64,000 nucleotides of DNA from Vitrella brassicaformis. Its lineage: Eukaryota > Sar > Vitrellaceae. Below the pieces are notes generated by a model. The model was not told the DNA's origin and made no database searches. It saw only the letters and a list, made by a program, of their open reading frames with translations. The DNA is taken from contig CDMY01000781.1 in NCBI GenBank assembly GCA_001179505.1, positions 164,714-228,713 on the forward strand, read 5' to 3'. Positions 24,401 through 36,339 of this stretch are shown here, piece by piece. How positions within the stretch are numbered: position 1 is the first letter of the stretch; each line of letters begins with the position of its first letter. A program made the position numbers and the translations under genes.

Positions 24401-24903
24401 GAGATGGATGGATGGGCAGATACATACATTGGTTGAATTCGTTCCTCCCACCTTCGAATATTGACTGGACGAGTGGCTCTACACATGACTCGTAGACCTC
24501 CTTCTGCAGGCTGGTGGGCCCCAGTACCTTGTCAAACTGATAGCTCTTCTCCTGACCCGGCAACACTACCACATTCCGCAGCGCTGATCGACACACCACA
24601 CACAATGCATGGAAGGAGGCAGAGAGAGGGGGAAGCCATTCATGGGCGCGTGTGTTCGTCCGTCCCTTGTCGTGTGCATGTGTGTGGCTGCACTCACTGT
24701 CGCATTCGAGGCAGTACGTGTTGTCGAGCAGCTTCTCCTGCGCAAACAGAGGCCGCACACGAATCGCTACCTGAACACAACACAAACCAAGCGAAGAAGA
24801 GAAGCGCACCAAATCATTGATGGGCCCGTGAGTCCGTGTGCCTGGCACTGCCCCTCACCTTGCAGTTGTTGGTGCTGTCCTTCTCCTTATCCTCAGCCCA
24901 CAT
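15498..24903 (-). CDS. KIF21: KIF21-type (kinesin-4 family) motor with coiled coils and C-terminal WD40 propeller
   Basis: A chain of about 30 exons, on the order of 2,000 residues. Exon 1 (24903-24859) encodes M-W-A-E-D-K and splices into VAIRVRPL. Motor landmarks follow in order: the P-loop GQTGSGKT (about 24340-24300), [13 protein letters not shown] (about 24000), switch [12 protein letters not shown] (about 23390), switch [14 protein letters not shown] (about 23100), and [16 protein letters not shown] with the neck region [18 protein letters not shown] (about 22850-22700). Between switch I and II sits a long acidic/Pro insert with a [11 protein letters not shown] patch, at the place where KIF21 motors also have an insert. 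Long coiled coils fill about 22700-18850, interrupted by a poly-Gln/Ser patch and a charged disordered region. The C-terminal WD40 repeats (about 17190-15498) include [45 protein letters not shown] and the final [14 protein letters not shown]. It should regulate microtubule plus-end growth and transport. Small exon edges are provisional. Confidence 0.88.
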
Positions 24904-25259
24904 CGGCCGCACTCAGTCCAACGCGATGAGCAAACGTATGAGCAATCTATGAAAACACCATCGGACGGGCCGCAATGCCATGCGATGGGTCCCTGGCCTT
25001 CCCTCAGGCTTCGGGTGCCGCGCTGCAATGCAAACCCCAGAGGAGATCTATGAAATTCACACGCCGCCCTCAAGAGAAAGGGGCCCGCTGAATGGACGGT
25101 CTCAGAGCTGAAAGCAATTGCTCGAAAGCGGACAGCAGCGATTGGATGAAGACCTTTCCAAAGCACTAGACGAGGCGACTCTTTCCGAATGGCTCGTGTT
25201 TGCGAGCCTCTTTCTGAGATTGCGGTGGCGCTGTAGCTCACCCTCTCACCGTAGAACAG
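24904..25259. promoter_or_regulatory. Divergent promoter region shared by KIF21 and TBCB
   Basis: Only 356 bp separates the start codons of the kinesin (minus) and tubulin cofactor B (plus). No TATA box was seen. The stretch is complex sequence without simple repeats, unlike most spacers in the window, which fits a functional bidirectional promoter. This is inferred from position only. Confidence 0.5.
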
Positions 25260-26521
25260 ATGGCGGACAGTTTGCAGCGTCCGCTCGGCGGCTGTGCGCT
25301 GGTGCCTCTCGACATCACACACAGCAACTTCGAAAACCACGTGAGCACTTCACTTCGGCACCATGATGGCGTCCATCCTGCATCCACCTATTCATTCATC
25401 TTTATGGACGTACGCTGTAGCGGTGGGCTGAGATCCGGCTGGACCCGGAGCATACCATCGAGCAGGTGATCAGAAGAGAGCGAGAAGCGGCAGGAGTCCC
25501 TGCCTCACGCACCATTGTCAAGCACATGTTATGCATGCAGATCAAGGAGCGTTTGTATCGGATGGTGGGCACTCCGCCCGCCTCGATGAAGCTGACTCTC
25601 CAGCACCCTACCGGAGAGTTCGAGATACCCCTCGATGACGACAGCGCACAACTCAAGTATGTCCAAACCGGCGGCACAGAGCAAAGCGCAGACAGTGGAT
25701 GGGTGGCATGTGTTTGGTGGATGGCACGGCACAGGCGTTATGGCATTGAGCCTGGTTTGGTGCTGCACATCGACGACACCGACCCCAACTCGCTGTCTAA
25801 GGGAGGGGGGCTCGAACACACTGAAATGGTCAGCCCAGCCAGCCGCGCAGTGTCTGTGTCCGGTTTATGTCACACACACATGTGTGCAGGTGGCCAAGTA
25901 CACGATGTCTGACGAGGACTACGCCAAGAGGAGCGGCACCATGCGCGAATTCAAAGCCAGGATGCAGGCAGCCCGCCCCGAGCTCTTCAGCCAGGGCGAT
26001 GCATCATCCGAAGAGCCAGCCGAATCGCTGGAGCAGCTCAAACAAGACTACCCTGTAAGAACGACAAACCATCTCACCTACACACATGTTCCTGCCAATC
26101 ATGTGTGCATCTGTCTGTCAGGTCGACAGTCGGTGTGAGGTGCAGCCCGGCGGGCGAAGGGGACGCGTGGCTTACGTGGGACAAGTAGAAGGGGGCACAG
26201 GTAGGTCATGCATTGCATTTCCCGTACGAAAGACAAGGTGTGTGTATGCCTGACCTGCAGGTAACTACATCGGCGTTGAGTTGGACGAGCCGCAGGGCAA
26301 GAACGACGGCACCAAAAACGGCAAGAGGTGATCAATGGATCGATCGACACACCGAGGCGAGGCGAGGCGAGGCGACCCACTGTTCGTTCCATCGTTGTGT
26401 GTCACATGTGCTATGCAGGTATTTCGATTGCCGTCCCAACTATGGTTGTTTCGTTCGGCGGGACAAGGTGGCGGTGGGCGACTTCCCGCCAATCGACCCT
26501 TTCGACCTCGAGGAGCTATGA
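25260..26521 (+). CDS. TBCB: Tubulin-folding cofactor B (CAP-Gly protein)
   Basis: Exons of about 260 residues in total, the usual size. The N-terminal ubiquitin-like domain begins MADSLQRPLGGCALVPLDIT and continues through RWAEIRLDPEHTIEQVI and MKLTLQHPTGEFEIPLDDDS to GIEPGLVLHIDDTDP. A linker has MSDEDYAKRSGTMREFKAR, a segment highly typical of TBCB. The C-terminal CAP-Gly domain includes GRRGRVAYVGQVEG, GNYIGVELDEP and the signature GKNDGTKNGKRYFDC. The protein ends in FDLEEL, a weak version of the acidic-hydrophobic tail that binds TBCE. TBCB with TBCE receives and releases alpha-tubulin during dimer assembly. The gene is divergent from the KIF21-like kinesin. Confidence 0.93.
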
Positions 26522-27038
26522 AGGGCTTGGCTTAATTGCATCACTCGCTGAATGAATGAATGAATGTCAATTAGGTGATGGGTTGTCTGTCTGTCTGTTT
26601 GGATGGCTACGTTAAAATTGGCGCGAGTGGTGTGCATAGCTGGCGGTGCCGATCAGAGGGACGCTCTCTGACTGACTGGCTCACTGACTGACTGACGACT
26701 GTTCGTTCGTTCGAGTCAGTCAGTCAGTCAGTCAATGATTGTGAATGACTGGTGAATGAGTGAATGAGTGAACGGATAGGCTGAATGATATGAATGGGTG
26801 GCGATTTCAGTCTTCTGATCGACAGACACACATGTACTGTACACTACACACACGCACACGACACAAGTCAAGACAAGATCAGAGTGATTGTCTTGACTCG
26901 CTGCTCGACTCGAGCTCAGGATCGAGGCGCTGCGCAGCAAGGAAACGGCCTAATGGTGCGTGGTGCGGCAGGGGGGGAGGCTGGGGGCGGGGAGACTGGG
27001 GGCGCGTGGGGGTTGTGGATGGAGGTGTACGAGGCATC
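26522..27038. other. Intergenic spacer with CAGT/GACT repeats
   Basis: This holds short degenerate tetranucleotide runs (GAAT, CTGA, TCAG) and G-rich sequence just upstream of the next start. No gene was seen. Confidence 0.5.
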
Positions 27039-28802
27039 ATGAGCCTGAGTTCGGAGGACAACCGTCGTTTGACGACCTTGCTGAATGGGCTTTCGGGCAA
27101 GACGTGGTCCGACTTTCAGGACCCTGTCACGGATGACCGCGCCCCATTCTACTCATTGCTGATCGAAAAGCCGATATGCCTGACGGACATGAAGGTGCGA
27201 TGCCGCTGACGGATGGATCTATCACACTGCCCATGTCATTTCCCACACAGAAGAAGCTCGGTGCCGGCGCCTATGGCAGTGTTTCCGAATTCAAAGCAGA
27301 TATGGATCTCATGTTCGACAACTGTCACAGGTGGGATGCTTTCACCCAGATCTACTGGCTGCATCTCTCATGTCACTCATCAGATACAATACGAGCGACG
27401 ATCCCATCACACAGTCCGTGGTGCAGAGGGCACTCACGGCACAGACGTATTTTCTCAGTCGGTTCTTCGAGCAATGGCCTCACTTGCGCCAGAATAGCAA
27501 CCATATGGCACCTGATCACACGGGTGGGGGCTTCACGTGACAGATTGTCACGAATTGATTACCTCTGTGTCCTTCTCTGTCAGCTGCTGGGTATTGCACG
27601 GAGTGTCGGACTGACGAGTATGAGCATCTGCTGCTGCTGTGCAGTGGGGGGGAGGGCCAGTGTCAGCATGCATTGCACACCTACTGCGGGGGCCTGCGGA
27701 CTGTGCCGAAAGGTGACTGGTTCTGTCCACAGTGCCGCAACGTGCAGCAGCACATGGACGTCGATGCCCCCGCCCCTCCATCCCTCGAGACTGGTGGCCC
27801 CGCAAACCCTTCGGCTTCGGCAGCGGCGGCATCCGCATCTGATTCCGGCGCTGCAGCAGGGGACGAGAAGACAAGGCACACACAGAAGGGGAAGAAACGG
27901 AAGGGTGGGGGCGACAAGAACGAGAACAAGGAGCCGCACGAAGATAGGGGGCGGCTCAACCATCTCAAGCCCGTCCTCGACGATGACGTTGGTACGTAGT
28001 TCACCAGACCAACACACTCTTTGCAGAGGATTATCGCGTGTGTGTGTGTGTAGATGCCGTTTCCGATGTTAGCCATAGCCTGCAGAAGCTCAGCTTCACA
28101 GCCGAGAGCCTCGTCCCGTTCGGCCGCGTGTACCGCAGTACTGATGGATTTGAATATCGTTGTCTGTTGATCGACGGTAATTCGTGACGAGAGGTGTAAT
28201 TGTCTGATCGTCACATTGCCGCTCTGGTGTAGGGAGCTTGAGCAAGTCGCAGCATCTGCAGCTGGTGGAGCTGCCGTCATCGCGGCCCGATGCACATGCC
28301 GCCACCTGCTACAAGGTGCGTATGTCCCACACGCTGTGTCGGAGTGACTGTCCCAGTTCTCCTTTAGGTGGCGTCGTGCCGTGTCGATACGAATGGCGTC
28401 CCCTCGTTTGATGACAGAATAAGGTGTGTGGTGTGGCAAAGGAAAACCCGCACATGCTGTTTATCTCCCTCTGTCACCGTTTTGTGTCAGTATCGAGGCA
28501 TTCTCCACTTTTGATGAAGCTCTAGGTGGGTCTGCACGCGCATTCACTCGTCATACCCATGTGTCCGGCTGTCTCGTGTAGACTCGTTTGCAGTGACGTG
28601 GGCAAGCCACACTGGCCTTGCATGGACAGACGAGACCCCAAAGACCCGAATCCATGTCGGCCTTAGGTGTGAATGTCCCTTTGTTTGAGTGAGTGAGGAC
28701 ATTTCTTGTGTGTTTGTCTGCAGGGGCGTCGTGTGCGTGTTTCCGAGTGAGATCGTGCCAGATGTGCCTATGCCTGCCAGCTCATCCAGTGCACACGCGT
28801 GA
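27039..28802 (+). CDS. Bromodomain-PHD finger protein
   Basis: The ATG at 27039 begins MSLSSEDNRRLTTLLNGL. The first three exons encode a bromodomain: a WSDFQDPVTDDRAPFYSL segment, then KKLGAGAYGSVSEFKADMDL and MFDNCHRYNTSDDP. The conserved Asn that contacts acetyl-lysine is present in the YN of that last motif. A PHD finger follows (about 27590-27750), with Cys/His spacing readable in YCTECRTDEYEHLLLLC, CQHALHTYCGGL and DWFCPQCR. A basic Lys-rich region follows, then a C-terminal block of unknown fold ending near 28800 (FPSEIVPDVPMPASSSSAHA). Such proteins read acetylated and methylated histone tails in the nucleus. The protein is about 430 residues. The C-terminal exons are short and less certain. 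Confidence 0.8.
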
Positions 28803-29024
28803 TTGTGTCAAACAGTGCAACATCGATATGTATCAACACAAATACATAATATATGTCGATCGACTGACTGACAGCACTGATTGCCAGCGTTGATTCACAC
28901 TCTCGCAATCTGATTCGCTCTGTCAATTGTTGACACGCGCACAAACAGAGAAGACACCCGTCCGCACTGTTTTGGAGACAGGCCCGTCCCGTCTGCTCCC
29001 TGTGCATCTTTGTCCGCCCGCGAC

Positions 29025-32000
29025 ATGTCTGACCCCACACACTCTGTCGACTTTGACTTTCCGGCTATCCCGTTGCCGACACTGCTCCGCGACAAGACCG
29101 ACATCAACAATGCTCGTGCCCGTCTGGCCGACAACCTCAAAGACCATGCACTGTCCAGAGCGAGGTAAGACAGCATGGGTCACTTGTTTGTGTCTCACTT
29201 GTATGTCTTTGCGTGTGTGTGTGGTGTGTCTCAGCCGTTTCGTGCGTGAGCATCACTTCGAGGGCGCCCTCTCGCGTGAGTTCTTTGCCTTCGAAGGATG
29301 TGGCGACGAGGAGAAGGATGTGGACAAGGAGGAGGAGGAGGAAGAGGACGACCTGATGGTGGAGGAAGACGACAATGGCGACGACGACACGACGTATGTC
29401 ATGCCAGGCACCTCCACACACGCACATGTCAGGCGTGACATGTCTCTGTGTGTGTGTGTGGGTTCAGTGAGTTTGAGTTCGATCTGTCGACCGACCCGCC
29501 CGCCACGAAGAAACACCGAGCAGACAACACCGACACACACACACACACCGCCACCGAGATCAACAAGAAGAGGTCAGTGACACACCCACACACACAGTGA
29601 AACATCTCCCAGCCCATGGGCGTGCTGTCTGCGTCAGGGGTGTGACCTCGGCTGCGGACTTCAAGCGTCGATGTCATTTCTCCCTCATGGAGAGCCCGCG
29701 TCTGTGTGGCCAAACCGTCCTGACCGACCCGAGTGAGTTTGAGGCCTACTACAACCAAATCATCGAGAACTCGAACGCCGACACGGCCAACAAGGTGTGG
29801 CAGGCCTGCAGGGACCGTGAGGCGTCGCTTCCACGCAAGACGCGTCGGTTGCTCCGGTACGATGAGACACAAAGACAGATAGATAGAGAGAGACTGCCCA
29901 TTCCATCCATCCGTGTATGTGCGGGTGTGTGTATGTGTGTATGTGTGTCTCTTTGCAGGCGTGTGGGCGCGGCAGCAGTGTGTTACGGTCACGTCGCGAG
30001 GATCACACTCCGCATGGCAGACGGCGACAAAACGATCTGGCACCATTATTTTGGTGAGTCCAGCCCCGCCTCGAGATACGCACTGCATCGGTCAGCGAAC
30101 CAAGACACATCACTGAAGCAAGAACACATCAGTTTCTTTGCGTGATGAGCCAGTTGTTTGGACTACCCAGCCCGAGTCGCTGCTATGGTGTCGTGTATCT
30201 CTGCCCGCCAGTGGGACAAAATCAACACACACGACTTCAACAAGTATGAAGACGAGCGCTCACTCGCACTTAGCTGTCACTGCAGTGCGTTATGGTGGGG
30301 TGCGTGGGTGTCTGTGTGTGTGTGATGTGTACAGAATCATTCCCCTCATCGCATCAGGCGGAGAGGTGGAGTTCACCATCTACTTCACACAAGCCATCAC
30401 CGGCCCAGCAGACCGCCAGTCAGCGATCGATGCGGCGCTGCTGAAGGAAGCGCACCTCGTGTACAACTACAGCCTGCGGGGCCCTCAAAGGATCAGGACA
30501 CAGAAGTGGGGAGTCATCACACTGATCCCCCGCCACAGCGCCAACTCATGTCTCGGTACACCCTCATGGCACGAGACACCCACACGACACCATCGGTGTG
30601 TTGGTGTGTGTGTGTGTCCGAAGGAGGTGTGAAAAAGACGATGAGCGGTGCTCTGCTGGTGCGACTGCTTGATGACCCCACAATGCCACAGTTCAAATCA
30701 AAGCTCGAGCCCACCCTCAACCGCATGGGTACGTGAGATAGGGAGAACACGACACACAGACATGAAGGAGGGGGACATTGTGTGCTTTTGTATGTCAGTC
30801 TGGCTGCGCGGTATCAATCTCCCCAAGCTGCGTTGGCTGCAGAATATCGACCCCGAGGCCCTTCGCACACCCGTCACTCGATGCAGATACCCCCGAGTGA
30901 CACCCGAGTCGTCACTGACAGAGCACGTGCAGTTCTACAAGCTGCTGCATGAGGCCAAGCGAGAAAGGCTGGGCATATCGTTGTATCGAGGCCAGTCACT
31001 CAAGGTCGTCCGCGACGGCAAGGTGCTCAAAGAAATCAGCGTTCTTCGCACGGTACGCAAACACCGGTCCACACTCACTCATTGATTGTTCGCGAGGTGT
31101 GTGTCTGCAGCCCCTGGCCACACTCACCGAGTGCATTGAGTTCGCTAGGACGCTCCCACCCGTGGCAGAGTACAACAGACACCCAAACTGGATCGCCACG
31201 TACGTCACGGGTGTGAGCGGCAAACTCCGATTCGTCAAGTACGTCAGCCATCAAATCGAGGGAATGGAGTGCCATTCCTATCACTGTCTCGTGCAGGAAG
31301 GGCAACAGGGGCCAGTTCCAGCTCCAGCTGCGAGGGACCGGCAGTACCCCCGGCGAGAGGAGCGTCGAGGAGGTGTTCGGCAGTCAGCGCGCCAATCAGC
31401 TGGCTGCAGAGATCGGCTACACAGGCAAAGCCAAGGTGCCGAATCTGTGTTGGCGCTCGATCGTGCAGTGTCTCCACAGTGTCTCGGCCATTCTCGCTGG
31501 CATCGGACGCGTGGCGTAAGTGATGCCGTCCACCTACACACTCGTATTGATCGTACACACAGGAATGCTCTTGTGTGTGGTGTGTGGACGGTGGTGCAGG
31601 TTTGGCGAGCTGCAGCAGCGATCGAGCTTCCGGACGGCCATCGGCGGCAAGTTCATCGCATGCCTCGTCGGCGCAGGTGTGTTGTCTCTCACGCCAGGTG
31701 CACACGTGTACTCTGATGACTATGTGTGTGCCAGCTGGTCTGGTCGCCTCGAGCCTCTTAGGGTCGATCGCGCTTTACTTCGCCGCCATCCTCGTGATTT
31801 TCTTCGCCATTACAGGTCAACCACACAGACATCCAATATATATGTGTGTCACGAGTGTTCATGTGTGTTGTGTATGAATGTCGTGCAGGCACACTGGCGT
31901 CAGTGTCGGCGACCCTGGGCGACGAGTTTGGTGAAACGTTCGTGGCGCGAAACCTGTCAGTGGTGCAGCTGACAGAAGTGCTGTCGACCATCGTGCTGGC

Positions 32001-32213
32001 CGCGGGCACTGCGCTGCTGTTCGATCGGCTCGGCGTCACTCTGTCACTCACCGCCATCGCTGTGCTGTCGCTGCTGCCAGGTCAGTCAGCACACAGCCGG
32101 CCACGTGTGTGCATGTGTGAACGTGTGTGTGTGTGTCGTCAGGTCTGGTGATCATCTATCTGTATCGGCCGGCGACCAGAGAGGACACTGAAGCGAACAA
32201 GCAAGACGTCTGA
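29025..32213 (+). CDS. Large membrane-anchored protein of unknown family
   Basis: About 15 exons join with consistent phase, giving roughly 700 residues. The N-terminal part has an acidic tract of about 25 residues, mostly Glu and Asp (about 29315-29390). The middle includes FEAYYNQIIENSNADTANK, a hydrophilic beta-rich region (SGGEVEFTIYFTQAITG) and LGISLYRGQSLKVVRDGKVL. Hydrophobic segments appear only near the C-terminus: SIVQCLHSVSAILAGIG, GLVASSLLGSIALYFAAIL and LSLTAIAVLSLLPGLVIIYL, so the bulk is probably on one side of the membrane. No domain is recognised. It could be one gene or two fused models, but every junction keeps the frame. It converges on the next gene, with 206 bp between stops. 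Confidence 0.6.
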
Positions 32214-32419
32214 GTGATTGAGCCAATCAACGAGACATACATGACATGATGCCAGTCGATGACAGTACACCCGTGACAACTGATGGGTGACAATGGTCCA
32301 CAATAAATAACGACTGATACCATTGCATTGATGCATCAACAAATATGCCTGACAGTCTTCCATCCATCCATCCATCCGATCCATCTTGCACACATCTAGC
32401 TAGCTACACAGCTCCACGG

Positions 32420-33931
32420 TCACAAATTGTCATCGATAAGCCCCGCCTCACTCTCCGCCGCACAGTCCCTGTTGACACGGGGCTCATACACAAAACCCCA
32501 CACAGCCGTCCCCACCAGCGCAACCAACACAGCAAAGAAGTACCCACCGAAGAACACTCGCCCAAAGACACTTTCACCCCAGGTGCCCGGCACGACAGCG
32601 GCAATCAGCGCGCTGACCCCAGAGAGGGGCCACACCACCAGCAGCACAGACGACAGGCCCACACAGGGGGTCTTGTCCCGATGTGTGACGTCCAGGACGT
32701 AGACAGCAATGCCGTAGAAGATGCTCTGAATCACCACGAATGAGTTGCTAAACATCTCGAGCATGATCATGGTGCCCCGCCGCAGGAAGGCCGCCGTCAG
32801 CTGCTCTGGCGCATGGAGGAAAGGCACGGCCAGCGTGTATTCGGTGAGGTTGGTGGCCGTCCACACCAGGTCACACAGGGCGGCAATCAGCAGCAGGTGG
32901 GCGCCAAATCGGTAACGGGGCGAAAGGCACGAGGGACATGACGACACCTTGCCCTGCAAACCACACACAACACCTACCCACCAGCTGCCTCTCTGTGCAA
33001 GTAAGTCTTGGGCGCCTGCCTTTGACACACCCACCTGGAAGCAGAGTATGCACACTGCACCCATGCACCAGAAGAGATTCCCCCACAGCGATGGCCACGT
33101 AATCGACCTCAGCGCATCAACCGCCGCCCTCTCATCTCTTCCCTGCTGATGCTGCTGCATGTAGGGCCCCGGAATAGCTGACCCGCTATAGGCCATGAAG
33201 GACACATTGGCCAGCGCGTAGCCCACAAGCTCCAGCACCACCCCCAGCCGCAGCGTGCGGTAGAAAAACCCATCAATCACCAAGAGGATCATCGGATGGA
33301 TGCTGAGAAGGACGGACCGCGTAAGACCACCTACGGTTGGTGGGATGATGGCGACGCCTCGCCAGGCTGCTCTGGGCTCACGACGGGCCGCTACGCACCG
33401 TGAAGGACGTGGTGGATCTTGGCAGCGATGGCGGCCTTGAATGAAGGGTTTTCTTCCAGCAACTCACACACCACTGAACGACAGGGATCAACGCATGGAG
33501 TCCAGTCCATACTTGGCGTGGGTTGTGTGCGTCTGTCTGTCTGTCTGTCTGCTGACCTTGCTGACGCGCTTCTTCCGATAGATTCATCAGCTCACGGTAG
33601 ATCTCCACAGGATCAATGGATACCTGACGCCAGGACACGAACATCTCAGGAATAGACACACGCCGCCCCAAATCTGCGAGCTTTGTAGCTCGCGTCATCG
33701 AACGATCTCTGGCAACGTGTTGACGGCCATCGCAACGTTGTAGGGTGATACAAACGATCTCGTTCCAACTCGGCGAGAGCAACGTCTCCGGAGCCGTCAC
33801 TGAGTAAGTTCCCTGCTGGGTGCCATCAAGGCGCCGCGCTGCACGCGTCGAGCTCAGATTGAAGAGAGCAAAGCCAGGGTGATGTAGCGAGGCGTAGATA
33901 CCAAAGAAACCATGAGGGAACGTACCTCGTT
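32420..33931 (-). CDS. Polytopic membrane protein, unknown family (5' end unresolved)
   Basis: The coding chain is read from 33931 (acceptor) to the TGA at 32420. The first readable exon encodes GTFPHGFFGIYASLHHPGFA and continues through TAPETLLSPSWNEIVCITLQ. Two short exons lead to about six membrane helices: PMILLVIDGFFYRTLRLG, VVLELVGYALANVSFMAY, NLFWCMGAVCILCFQ, AHLLLIAALCDLVWTATN, NSFVVIQSIFYGIAVYVL, and GYFFAVLVALVGTAVWGFVY. About 390 residues are visible. No in-frame ATG precedes the first readable exon, so a small upstream exon is missing from this model; it would lie between 33932 and the divergent gene at 34220. Family unrecognised. Confidence 0.6.
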
Positions 33932-34219
33932 CTGTGGGTGGATGGTGTGCACGGACACGGACACGTGCCTATGTTGTGACGCTCACTGGCAGGTGTGTTT
34001 ATTATGCCTGTGTGGTGGGATGCAGGTGCTTTTGAGCTGATTTGAACGACCCATCTGCGATCAAGGTGAGGGCAGGGCAGCGTGGACGGCTAACCTTGCT
34101 ACGGAAGCTGACTCCTGTCTGTCTGTTTGTTTGTTTGCTCAGGGTAGCTGCCCTCATTTGTTTGTCGTGCCATCGTTGTGGCCTCTGTCTGTGTGACCCC
34201 CAAGTGCGACCGATCAAGT

Positions 34220-35331
34220 ATGGACCATCGTCACTTCGCTGTAGGCGGCATGGGCATGCCCTCCTACGCCTTCCCTCTCCCATACAGACCACAGCCACAG
34301 CAGCAACTGCCCCGACCATCGCCACTCCCACTCCCACCGCCACTCCCACCCCCACCCCCACCACGGCCATCACCACCAGAGGAGGACCAGGAGGGCATGG
34401 AGGGCGAGGATGTCGAGGACTACGATGAAGAGGAGGAGGAGGACTACGAGGAAGAAGAGGACGAAGGAGAGGGCATGGAGCCGAGTGATTTCCGGTACCC
34501 TCCACCCCAGCAACAGCAGCAGCAGCAGCAGCAGCTGCTGCAGCACCGACCCAATGGCCCGGTGCCATTCGCCAGAGCGCCGTACCAGTACGTCAACAAC
34601 CGTGCCTATGCCCAGCAGCAGCAGCTTGCCAGGGGTGCGAGGTATGACCAGCACCCGAATCATGAGGAAGACGATGAGGAGTTTGAGGAGGAGGGCGACG
34701 GCCACCACCACGACGAGTCCGACCAGGACGAGGCGGATGACCATGTGAGGCGGCCAGCCACTAGGGGACAGATGAATGGGCGGGCGAGGGGCCTGGCGCA
34801 TGGGAATGGGGCGGGCGCGGGCACGTCGGCCGCTGCTATTGGTGCCGGCGGTGGTGTTGGTGTGGCAAAGAGGACGAAGGGGCAGCCCGATGAGTGTGCA
34901 GAGGCCGACCTGGCCATCAAGTGAGTGACTGCAAGACCATCCAGCGAGCAGCGGATCGATGAATGGACAAATGGACGATGCGCGCGTCTGTCTTTGTGGT
35001 CATGTGTCAGCCGTGTGTACGACGAGGGGGCCAAGAATATCATTTTCGACTCGTGCGAGGAAATTCGGTACCTACGAACACGTACACGCACTCAGTTTCC
35101 CCTCTCTCTCTCTCTCTCTTTCTCTCCATGTCCTCTACTGTGTCTGTGTGGTTCAGGAATCGTGTGAAGCGTTATTTGGAGCGTACGAAGGAGGGGTTTG
35201 AGGCCTTGCTGCGGCACCTCAAGGACAAATTCCCCGACGTAGACGTCCGCCTGGAGGACCTGCAGGGTGCGTTGGTTAGGCCGTGCCACGCTGTTTGTGC
35301 AGACTGCATGAGCCTCCCTTGCTGTCATTCA

Positions 35332-35365
<34 letters not shown>

Positions 35366-36339
35366 TGTGTCAGACTTCATGAGGGAGCACGGGCCGATGG
35401 GGGGCTTGGACAAGTGAGCGGTGAAAAGAGGCAGGGAGGCAGGGAGGGAGGGAGGGAGGGAGGAGGGTGGGGGACAGGACAGCCACCCCACCCGCCGCGC
35501 CCTTCGTGTGTGACATGAATCACCTGCTGTGCTCTTGTATTCACCAGCATCTGCTACTGGTGTCTGTATTGGTTCTTCGAGGCCATCTACAATGGCGAGA
35601 TTGAGAGCGCATTCAAGCCACTCAGAAACCAGAGAAGGAAGTTGCTCGAAGGTAGGCAATGAATAAATGAATGCCCGACAGACCCGACAAGCCCTGCCCT
35701 GCCTCCCTGTGTGTCTGTGTGTGTGTACGTTTGTGTGTCTGTGTGTGTGGGTGTGGATCGACCGATCGACCAGATGTGTACAAGAGCATGCAGATGGTGG
35801 CCCGGAAGGAAAAGACCAAAGAGCAGTACGAGCACGAGCTCAAACACGGTGGGCGGGGGGGGATGTCGTGGTGGGGGGAGTCACTCCAAACACACAAACA
35901 CACACACACACAGAGAGAGAGAGAGAGGGTCTGTCAATGGTGGGTGTGTATGTGTTGTGTGTATGTGACGGTTGTCCGTCGGTTTGACAGACTGCATAGC
36001 TGAGGACAAGTGGCTCAAGGGCGCCAAGGCACCAAGTAAGCAAACAGGCGCTCAGCGATATATATAAGCATCCCTGTGTGTGTGTGTGTGTGTGTGTGCA
36101 TTCGTATGTTCTCAATCTGTCAATGTGTGCATGCTTGTCCCTCTCCCTCTCCCCTTCCCAGAGCGTAAGCCACAAGCAAGCCAACCACAACACCCTGGGC
36201 TAAGAGACTTATAGACGCCTCTTGTGTCTGTGTGTCGATAGGCAAGGAGTTGCCTGGTGGTGAAGGTGCGGCGGCCAAGAAGGCCAAGGTGCCCATGCAG
36301 CAGCCCACCATCAACCAGTACTTCCACCCCGATAGGTGA
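34220..36339 (+). CDS. Acidic/Gln-rich protein with C-terminal PIP box
   Basis: Eight exons, about 410 residues. Exon 1 (34220-34921) is low complexity: Pro-rich, then Asp/Glu runs, Gln runs from CAG repeats (34508-34535), His/Asp and Gly/Ala stretches. The later exons look structured and mostly helical: RVYDEGAKNIIFDSCEEIRN, RVKRYLERTKEGFEALLRHL, ICYWCLYWFFEAIYNGEIES and YKSMQMVARKEKTKEQYEHE. The very C-terminus is Lys-rich and then reads QPTINQYFHPDR. This matches the PCNA-interacting consensus Q-x-x-hydrophobic-x-x-aromatic-aromatic exactly (Q, I, Y, F). Such a motif at the extreme C-terminus beside a basic patch is typical of replication and repair partners of PCNA. The family itself is not recognised; a nuclear replication or repair role is inference. 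Confidence 0.65.

Noticed and set aside
33292-33292. Internal Met as start of the polytopic membrane protein
   Set aside because: Upstream exons join in frame through two introns, so the coding region extends at least to 33931.
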